A DNA stretch of 64,000 bases from Panulirus ornatus (Eukaryota > Arthropoda > Malacostraca > Decapoda > Palinuridae): the NCBI RefSeq assembly GCF_036320965.1, contig NC_092231.1, positions 30,550,199 through 30,614,198 on the forward strand, given 5' to 3'. The notes under the pieces are model-generated. The model was given only the letters and a program-made list of their open reading frames with translations, was not told where the DNA came from and did not search any database. A program made the position numbers and the translations under genes. Within the stretch, counting starts at the first letter, position 1. Every line of letters begins with the position of its first letter. Positions 56,090 to 64,000 of the stretch are shown here, piece after piece.

Positions 56090-57250
56090 CTTCTGTATGA
56101 TTTTCACATTTACCACATCCTCTTTCAGATTATTCCATTTATGCTATAAAAGTACCTCTTTACATCAATTTTTTGACAAGTTTCTTGCTTAATTTCATGT
56201 CATGTCATCTCATTGTCTTATCCCTTCATCTTTCAAAGAACTGTTCACTCTCTTTATCATCAGTCTGGCTTAAAACTTAAAGGTTGTGATCAGGTCACCC
56301 CTCACTCCTCTGTCTTCCCTTATGGGCAAATTATGGCTACTAGCTTTTCCTGCAACTAGGCTTTTCTTAATTCTGGTGCCATATTTGTTGCTTTACTCTG
56401 GACCCTTCTCTTGTAGCTCTTTGTGCTCCTTTAGGTGTGGTAACCAAACTTGAGAAGTACATTCTAGTTTGGGCTGTCTGTAGGATATGAACAGCTTGCT
56501 AGATATTTCCTTATTCATATACTTGAAAGCTATTCTAATATTGCTAGCAGACTGTTTGTCTCCTTTACTTTTAATGTAGGACATAGGCTTTAAAAAGGTT
56601 AGGGATGATGTCATCTCATATGGCCCTCTCATACATAGAATATTGGACCCTATTTCAGGCAAGATAGTAATCATACTGATCCTCCCTTTCACTCTGTCCC
56701 ATCCTCATTATTCTCCATTTACTGAGGTTGAATTTCATCAACCAAATAGACCAAGTTTGGAGTTTGTCCAGGTCCTCTTAACATTGATACAATCCTGCTC
56801 ACTTTTCACCTCCCTCATGACCTTTGCATCATCCACAAACATAGGTTGGAGTCCATACCTTTGGGACATCACTCACATAGATCAACTCCTTTGGTCCCAG
56901 AACATAAGCTTGTTCCACTCCATTGGTGGTGACCTCCACCCATTTGGAGAAGGCTCCTTAGACATGTACCCTGTGTTTCCTTCCACAGAGATATCTTCTT
57001 TCCATTGGAGGATTGTTCCTCTTATTCTTGCCTGGTGATCCAACTTCATAATCAGCCTCCCATGTAGTAGTGTCAGATTCTCTTTGGCATTCCACATACG
57101 AACAGTCCATCAAGCCTTCCCTATGTTAAATACAGAATTCACTTTATCTAAGAGGTCTGATACACTTGACCGTTTCTCCCTGAAACTGTGCTGCCTTTCA
57201 CTTTCATTTTTTGTTAGTAGAAAGTCGTTTACTTTCTGATAATCTTTATT
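56090..57250 (-). mobile_element. CR1-like LINE reverse transcriptase remnant, copy 2
   Basis: Same family as 53050-54190. The minus strand shows HGRLIMKLDHQARIRG and WKEDISVEGNTGY-SKEPSPNGW (RT block after the first catalytic Asp), then FKYMNKEISSKLFISYRQPK and LECTSQVWLPHLKEHKEL (post-RT block, P-x-LEYxxxxWSP). The YADD-type block could not be read cleanly. It is interrupted at 57256 by an RTE-A copy. Confidence 0.65.
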
Positions 57251-57255
57251 AGGTC

Positions 57256-58940
57256 ATATGAGAGGGTATTGATTGAGAGGGTGAAGGGATATACAGAGCA
57301 TCAGATTGGGGAAGAGTAGTGTGGTTTCAGAAGTGGTAGAGGATGTGTGGATCAGGTGTTTGCTTTGAAGAATGTATGTGAGAAATACTTAGGAAAGTAA
57401 ATGTATTTGTATGTAGCATTTATGGATCTGGAGAAGGCTCTGTGGAAGGTATTAAGAACATATGGTGTGGGAGGAAAGTTGTTAAAAGCAGTGAAAAGTT
57501 TTTATCGAGGATGTATGGCATGTGTACATGTAGGAAGAGAGGAAAGTGATTGGTTCTCAGTGAATGTTGGTTTGCGGCAGGGGTGTGTGATGTCTCTGTG
57601 GTTGTTTAATTTGTTTATGGATGGGGTTGTTAGGGAGGTGAATGCAAGAGTTTTGGAAAGAGGGGCAAGTATGCAGTCTGTTGTGGATGAGAGAGCCTGG
57701 GAAGTGAGTAAGTTGTTGTTCGCTGATGATACAGCATTGGTGGCTGATTCATGTGAGAAACTGCAGAAGCTGGTGACTGAGTTTGGTAAAGTGTGTGAAA
57801 GAAGAAAGCTGAGAGTAGATGTAAATAAGTGCAAGGTTATAAGGTACAGTAGGGTTGAGGGTCAAGTCAATTGGGAGGTAAGTTTGAATGGAGAAAAACT
57901 GGAGGAAGTGAAGTGTTTTAGATATCGGGGAGTGGATTTGGCAGCTGATGGAACCATGGAAGCGGAAGTGAATCATAGGGTGGGGAAGGGGGCGAAAATT
58001 CTGGGAGCCTTGAAGAATGTGTGGAAGTCGAGAACATTATCTCTGAAAGCAAAAATGGGTATGTTTGAAGGAATAGTGGTTCCAACAATGTTGTATGGTT
58101 GTGAGGCGTGGGCTGTGGATAGAGTTGTGCGGAGGAGGGTGGATGTGCTGGAAATGAGATGTTTGAGAATATGTGGTGTGAGGTGGTTTGATTGAGTAAG
58201 TAATAATAGGGTAAGAGAGATGTGTGGTAATAAAAAAGAGTGTGGTTGAGAGAGCAGAAGAGGGTGTTTTGAAATGGTATGGTCACATGGAGAGAATGAG
58301 TGAGGAAAGATTGACCAAGAGGATATATGTGTCGGAGGTGGAGGGAACGAGGAGAAGTGGGAGACCAAATTGGAGGTGGAAAGATGGAGTGAAAAAGATT
58401 TTGAGTTATCGGGGCCTGGAAATGCAGGAGGGTGAAAGGCGTGCAAGGAATAGAGTGAATTGGAACCATGTGGTATACGGGGGTCAACATGCTGTCAGTG
58501 GATTGACCCAGGGCATGTGAAGCGTCTGGGGTAAACCATGGAAAGTTGTGTGGGGCCTGAATGTGGAAAGGAAGCTGTGGTTTCGGTGTATTATTACATG
58601 TCAGCTAGAGACTGAGTGTGAACGAATGTGGCCTTTGTTGTCTTTTCCTAACGCTACCTCGCACACATGAGGGGGAAGGGGCGTTGTTATTCCATGTGTG
58701 GCAAGGTGGCATTAGGAATGAATAAAGGCAGACTATGAATTATGTACATGTGTGTATATGTATATGTCTGTGTGTGTATATATATATGTATACATTGAGA
58801 TGTATAGGTATGTATATTTGCATGTGTGGGCGTGTATGTATATACATGTGTATGTGGGTGGGTTGGGCCATTCTTTCGTCTGTTTCCTTGCGCTACCTTG
58901 CTAATGCAGGAGACAGTGACAAAAAAAAAAAAAAAAAAAG
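57256..58940 (+). mobile_element. RTE-A LINE, 5'-truncated, long-3'UTR type
   Basis: The copy begins at TATGAGAGGGTATTGATTG in reverse transcriptase (LYERVLIERVK), runs through FADDTALVAD, the C-terminal domain and a long 3' UTR. The terminal stem-loop (about 58890-58918) is followed by a tail of about 20 A. It is inserted at the upstream edge of a CR1-like remnant. No clear target-site duplication was seen. Confidence 0.9.
57401..58195 (+). pseudogene. RTE-A reverse transcriptase ORF fragment
   Basis: A 264-codon frame with an in-frame deletion that removes AYDRVDRDA (FMDLEKALWKVLR instead of FMDLEKAYDRVDRDALWKVLR). The catalytic Asp remains but the motif is shortened. LRQGCVMSLWLFNLF and FADDTALVAD follow. 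It ends at RWFD where CGA has become TGA; C-terminal sequence resumes at 58224. Confidence 0.85.
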
Positions 58941-59218
58941 GTTGACAACAGCCACCCAGGGTGGTACTATCATCCTGATTGAGGAGTGTTAAAGTAGTGC
59001 CCAGAATCACCTTACACTCTGTGTGACAGGATCAGGGGTGCTGGTCTTACTTTCTGCCTCATCAAAATGGGACTACCAGGCTAGTCCTACCATTTTCTTC
59101 TTACAAGCACCTTACACTTAATCAAACCCTCACAAATTATTATTACTTTTTTCACATAAGTGCTTTTGCCAATTCCTGTCCACTCAGATCTATAGCCTCC
59201 AGTCCCTAGCATCATGGG

Positions 59219-60900
59219 GTGCTAAGTGAGAGAGAGGGCTCTGCCAATAGTAGTACCAGCCCCTCCCATGACCTTTCTCTCTCTGTTTTATTTTATCTTC
59301 CTCTTTTTTTATTCACAATACCAACATTCGTTTTCTCTCTAGTAACCTTTCCTCAGTTGAACCCCATTTGTGTAGTACCTCTCCTAATATCTTGCCTCTC
59401 CCTCAACAAAGTTGTTTAATGATATTCTGCCAATGAGAGGATGGGCTCTGGTAGTAGTAGTGCCAGCCCCCCTGCGATCTTTCCCTCTTTGTTAGATCTT
59501 CCTCTTTTTCTGTTCACAGTACCAACATTCATGGTCTTTCTAGTAATCTTACCTCAGTTGAACGTCATATGTGTAGTACCACTCCTATTATATCTTACTT
59601 CTTCCTCAGACACAGTTGTCTGATGATATTCTCGCTAGTCCCTTTTTCATATCCAACTATAAACTCCACTTACAATTCCAATTTAAAGGTGATATTTGTG
59701 TATATTCCAACAAAAACTTTGATGTTATGTGGCTCAAGGTCTTATCTCCCTCCTACCACACTTCCTCTGTTTCACCTATTTCTCTCATAAGTCTACGAAT
59801 TATGTATCCTTCTTTGACTACCTAAACTCCTGTCATGAGATTGTGACACCCACTCGCCCAGAAACTGAGATCCTCTACCTTGGGGATTTCATCATTCACC
59901 ATAAGGAATGGTTGAATTCCTCCCATATGGGTGGAAGAAGGATTGAAGCCCTCACATTCTCCATTTTCAATGATTTAGAGCAAATTTTCTCCCATTCTAC
60001 CAATATTCCTGACCACAGTAAGCACTCCCCTAATATTCTAGTTTTGTTTTTCACCTCTAGTCCATCCCTGTGTAACTACAAATCTCTTTCCCAATCTCAT
60101 AAATGTATCTTCTAACAGCACCTACCCCTCCAGCAGCCCCTTTGAAGCATAAATGCTGGCACCTGAACAAAGCTGACTGGAGTAACTTACATCACTTCTT
60201 TTCTGACTTTCCTTGGTTAAATTACTGTCTCTTATGTGATGATGCTTCTGTCCATGCTAGACTCATAGCAGAGGTTATTCTTAAGGGAATGGAATAATTT
60301 ATTCCCTCTTCCTCCAAGAAGACTTCTTCATCCAATCCATTGTTCAACAGTTCCTGTCCTGAGGCCATTCAAAGAGTGGATCAGGCTTATTGGTCTTGGA
60401 AAAACTCTCCTTCCTCTGGCTTCTGTTTAGTTTTTATCACTGCCCGTAATCGCTGCAAGCACATTTTCCATGAGGCAAAGCATTCCTTTATTCAAAGGAA
60501 GTGTGATAACCTCTCCTTGTCATCCACTGATAAGTCTTCTTAGTCTTTAGCTAAGGGCATCTCCAACAACTAATGTCGCTCTACCTTTCCTTCCCTTTTC
60601 TGTTCTTATGGTACTATAGCTGTCTCTCCCATTGACAAAACAACTCTGGTTCCCATTTCTCCTCGTAACTCCTCCCTGGATAACTCTAACATTCCTTTAA
60701 CCCCTGATGCTCCTTTTACTAATCTTATGCCTCTTCCTGTAATCTCTTTTCGGACTGTCCGAAGTGTTTCTTTCTCTCGACACAAGCAAGGCTTATGGTC
60801 CTGATGTTTCTCAGAGATGCAATTCTAGATGGAGAACATACCTTTGATGAAGATACTTTATTGCCCCATGACTTGCAGGGAACTTCTAATGGTCCTCTCA
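59219..60900 (+). mobile_element. Jockey-like LINE remnant (endonuclease to start of reverse transcriptase)
   Basis: Plus-strand blocks in order: NYKLHLQFQFKGDICVYSN and DVMWLKV (59616-59760), STNYVSFFDYLNSCHE then ILYLGDFIIHHKEWLNSSH (59729-60115; GDFN-type block), NILVLFFTSSPSL, WHLNKADWSNLHHFFSDFPW (60103-60297), ARNRCKHIFHEAKHSFIQRK (60340-60543), and a weak KAYGPD-like reverse transcriptase entry near 60790. Stops and frameshifts are frequent. Recognised as the Jockey-type elements common in decapod genomes; that attribution is from memory. No RT core or 3' end found. Confidence 0.7.
59228..59640 (+). repeat. Diverged tandem duplication of about 205 bp in the Jockey-like remnant
   Basis: GGGCTCTGCCAATAGTAGTA onward (59235) is matched by GGGCTCTGGTAGTAGTAGT onward (59442). 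Shared downstream blocks include TACCAACATTC, CTCAGTTGAAC and TGTGTAGTACC. Many substitutions separate the two units. Confidence 0.8.
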
Positions 60901-61089
60901 CTGCCATTCCATACATTCATCCCAAGGGTAAGAATTTTAAAATGCTTTGGGGGTCCTCTCTATAAGCAATTAGGAGCATTGCTATGTAGCTTGGCCACTC
61001 CTTTGGTCACTCAGCAGCTGCCCACTACAGCATTTTTTCAAGGTGCATTTAATCTCTCACAGAGACCATTGGTGAAGGAGTGATAGGGT

Positions 61090-61460
61090 GTAGCCTTCAT
61101 TCCTTTGATTGAAGGAAGTCTGTGTACCATCCATCACTTCATTTGTAAATTGTGACCTGCACTTTTTTAGGATTCCTTCTTGCTTAAAATATCTGGATTA
61201 GCACTTGTACTATTATGCCTGAGTCCATAGACTTGAGAGGCAGTACTTTTGGCTACTTAAGTTGATATATATACATGGAACAGTTGGTAGCTCATGGGTT
61301 AATGGGTCCCAGTAGATCAAGTGCTACCTACTCAAAAGGTTCAGAGATGACGAGTAAAGTTTGAAGAAGTCCTTGCTGGGAACATCCCATGTGTCCACTC
61401 AGAGCTAACTCATTTCCATCTTGAAGACAGTGGCATGATTTTTTTGCAGGCATTGCCAGC
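61090..61460 (-). mobile_element. Gypsy-like integrase remnant
   Basis: The minus strand reads ELALSGHMG (zinc-binding H2C2-like end), then LDLLGPINP (the start of the integrase core, VDLVGPIxP in Gypsy elements), then LPLKSMDSGIIVQVLIQIF (xPLKxIDTxxVAxALxxIF). Frameshift-like gaps and stops interrupt it, and the second catalytic Asp block (DQG) is altered. The order and spacing support a decayed LTR-retrotransposon integrase. Confidence 0.55.
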
Positions 61461-63100
61461 TCAAGTTTTACTTATCTGATGTGAAAGTGACATTGGTAAA
61501 TTCTCACCCTCTTCTCCATGAACTGAATTGTTCTTCTCCCTTCTGAAAGACTTGTTTTTAATTGACAAACTGGTGAGCCTTGGCTAGTTTGTCACATGCT
61601 TGTTGGTCAGCTCTGATGTCAATCCCTAAGGTAGGATCACTTGTTATTGCTAACTGGAGAGGGACTAGTTACTTAACAGATTTAGCTACTTTGGCACTAG
61701 TAACTGCTGCAAATATTTGTGGCAGTTGAATGGCTTCATCTTGGCAGTCCATGGAACATCACTCACCATAAAGTCATGGGTTGTAGTGTCACACACTGCA
61801 GCAAGAACTTTCCTTGGAGAAATGTTGTGTCACATCTAATGCTGGCTTTAGGATACTCATTCTCAAAATCATCATCATGACACTGTGATCCCCTCTGTTT
61901 TTTGCTCTGGTTTTACTAGTCTCCAGGCAGCCATGCAGTACAAAGTACTTTTATCATGCATTACTTCTAGTCTCTCTCCTTCAACTTTCCTTTGTTTTGA
62001 GGTAATTGTCTGGGTTGCCCATCAGTAGATCCTCATCTGATGAGTTGTCATCAGTGCCATCAGCAGGTGACCCGTGATCATTCTTGCCCTTAAGTGCCAT
62101 GTGGACTATGGTGATGGTATGCTGCACCCTTGATAGCAGTACTTGTCAGTGTTGTGGATATCTTTCTTACAAATGTTGCACAATTTCTCGGCCGTCGAGC
62201 TTGGCTGGGCTGTAAATGTGGAGTGTGGCCATGATGGATAGTTCTTATGGGTCATTGGAAGTTGAAGTTAATGGTTCTTCTGGTTCAAGGTCATTCATGG
62301 TGAATGGTTCTTCTAGTTTTAAGAGGGTGACCTTCAAAAGTTTGGTCTCTTCCTTGTATAGAGTGCCATTCTATGGGTAGATATGTGTTGGTCTTGTCCT
62401 TCATTTCTCAAGAGGTTTTTGCGTTGTGTATATTAAATGGGTAGCCACAAGACCCTTGGGAAAGGATTTCTCCATATGGTACACTTTCACCAAAAATTCT
62501 CAAAATCTGTAAGCATCATGTATTCTGAGATATATGAATACAGAATTTGGAAACATCTCTCCTTGTGTGGAGTGGGTGGTATCCCTTTGTATCCATGCTC
62601 TGGGTGAATGGGTGAGGTGCCAGTGGCTCATTATTACATAGGCACTGATAACTCTTGTTGCTTAACCCTAATAATGCATACCATAATTGATAGGTTATAT
62701 GTTACTGTGATAATAGTTCTGTTTCACTGTGACCACACATCTGCTCCAATGCTAAGTTCAACAGAGGCTCGAAATATATCATATACAGCATTTGCTTCAC
62801 TGAAGCCTCAGTCTACCCCTTTACTATATCCACATTTGGCAACTCGCCTCTCTGTCATTGCTCATATATATATAACACCATTCGTTTGCATTATACCATG
62901 AATTACATGTCAGTACTGATGATATACCCCAGTAATGTACTTTCAGGTTGCAGGGCTATATTTCAACACAATTTATTCAACATAAGTGATTTATATAACG
63001 AAATTCACATATATCAGTGTCATAGCTTTAAAGTGCGTCATCACAATCAGGCATACCAACCATTCTGAGGTGACTAGCCATGATCAACTCATTTTCACAT
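61461..63100 (-). other. Probable degenerate interior of the Gypsy-like remnant
   Basis: Between the integrase-like and gag-like pieces, short minus-strand frames are consistent with a decayed retroelement, but no protease, reverse transcriptase or RNase H motif can be named. The distance (about 1.6 kb) is too short for a complete pol, so internal loss is likely. A host sequence here is not excluded. Confidence 0.3.
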
Positions 63101-63770
63101 GCATCGTAGCCAGAGGTTTGAGAAGTTTTTGGTGATAGTGTATATGTAGAGCAGTTTGCAGATTCTCCAAAGTTACACTGGCCTGTGCTTTTCTGAACTA
63201 TTAGGTGTATCATCCTGTGATGGGCCCTTGAAACTGACTACTGGTCTTGTTCTTATTGAGGCAGGCAGCGAAGAACAGCTCCCTTGAGCCTTAAGCAAAA
63301 CCTTTTTCATGGTGTCGTAAGATATGATTATCTTTTCAAGTCAGTTGAATGCTTATTCTGCCTTACCTTCGAACAGGGTCTGGAAACACATGGTCCTGTC
63401 ATCAAGTTGGCAGCCTAAAGCTTTAATCTTGAAATTATTTATAAAGACCTTGATCCTGTGCATTTCCTCGTACCTTGGCATTTTGGGAAAATTGGAAATC
63501 AAGTTGGGTGGAGGAGGGTTGGCAGGTTGTTTCAGATTCATTTGGGCCAGAACTTGGTACTTTGTTGCTAAGAGCTCAAAGGCTGTCTCATATTGTTAGT
63601 TTACAGCTGTAACATTTCTTGCTCGTGCTGTTGCAGGGCTTCACATTGCTCCTTTCTTTCTTGATATTTTAGGTTCAAGTACACTGTGATCCAGTCAGTG
63701 GTCTCTTCACTTGTATATCCCAGTTCCCTAGCTGACTTTAGGTACTGCTTCATGTTGGTTTTTAGTCAGC
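63100..63770 (-). mobile_element. Possible gag-like remnant of the Gypsy-like element
   Basis: The minus strand reads KQYLKSARELGYTSEETTDW and YLNLKYQERKEQCEALQQHE (charged coiled-coil-like N-terminus). Decayed sequence resembling a LPxFxP-type and A-x-xCL-x-xLSYDTMKKxLL segment of Gypsy gag proteins follows. The assignment depends on order relative to the integrase-like piece and is tentative. Confidence 0.4.
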
Positions 63771-63796
63771 CAATCACTTATATATATAACGCAGAT

Positions 63797-64000
63797 ATAT
63801 TGTACAAAGGCAAAGGGGATAAGAGTGAGTGCTCAAATTACAGAGTTATAAGTTTGTTGAGTATTCCTGGTAAATTATATGGGAGGGTATTGATTGAGAG
63901 GGTGAAGGCATGTACAGAGCATCAGATTGGGGAAGAGCAGTGTGGTTTCAGAAGTGGTAGAGGATGTGTGGATCAGGTGTTTGCTTTGAAGAATGTATGT
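63797..64000 (+). mobile_element. RTE-A LINE, 5'-truncated, cut by window edge
   Basis: This copy begins at TTGTACAAAGGCAAAGGGG (LYKGKGDKSECSNY), after a TATATATA-rich flank, and continues in reverse transcriptase (CGFRSGRGCVDQVFALKN) to the last base. The visible part is close to the consensus with one substitution in YRGISL (YRVISL). Confidence 0.9.

Overview
This window looks like intergenic and intronic DNA of a large, repeat-rich animal genome, most likely an arthropod and probably a decapod crustacean. The evidence is spliceosomal exon/intron structure, pervasive AT and CA microsatellites, and a crowd of non-LTR retrotransposons (RTE-like, CR1-like, Jockey-like), pogo/Tigger-like DNA transposons and a Gypsy-like remnant. 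The taxon is an inference from repeat style; nothing in the sequence names the species. I saw no bacterial genes, operons, CRISPR arrays, rRNA or convincing tRNA genes.

The dominant feature is one RTE-clade LINE family, here called RTE-A, present as about 25 copies or pieces on both strands. Its full form has a short 5' UTR beginning with a small palindrome, one ORF of about 998 codons (APE-type endonuclease, linker, reverse transcriptase with FADD, C-terminal region), a 3' UTR, and a conserved 3' terminal stem-loop followed by a variable A-rich or TA-rich tail. One minus-strand copy (31.8-35.1 kb) keeps the whole ORF open; another (6.2-9.2 kb) is open but 5'-truncated. Insertion order can be read from nested copies with target-site duplications: 24743-28348 inside an older copy, 20726-22182 inside another, and 6180-9225 inside a host intron. 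A roughly 235-bp non-autonomous element (SINE-like) shares its head with the RTE-A 5' end and its end with the RTE-A 3' terminus, and repeatedly sits directly upstream of 5'-truncated RTE-A sequence.

Layout. 1-2.6 kb: degenerate RTE-A. 2.6-4.8 kb: remnants of a second RTE-like family and a CR1-like endonuclease. 5.3-6.1 kb: host exon(s) on the plus strand encoding the end of a PHD finger (DIDO1/PHF3-like by motif). 6.2-9.2 kb: young RTE-A copy. 9.2-9.8 kb: non-autonomous Tigger-like element. 9.8-12.9 kb: mostly unclassified. 12.9-38.5 kb: dense nested RTE-A and SINE cluster. 38.5-40.7 kb: unclassified. 40.7-47.5 kb: RTE-A cluster flanking a possible host 3'-terminal exon (43.7-44.1 kb). 48.0-57.2 kb: CR1-like remnants, Tigger-like remnants and one RTE-A 3' end. 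57.3-58.9 kb: RTE-A. 59.2-60.9 kb: Jockey-like LINE remnant. 61.1-63.8 kb: degenerate Gypsy-like remnant (minus strand). 63.8-64.0 kb: start of another RTE-A copy cut by the window edge.

The genes here do not form a pathway. The logic is one of autonomous elements, the defective copies and hitchhikers they appear to mobilise, and a host gene whose introns may house them.
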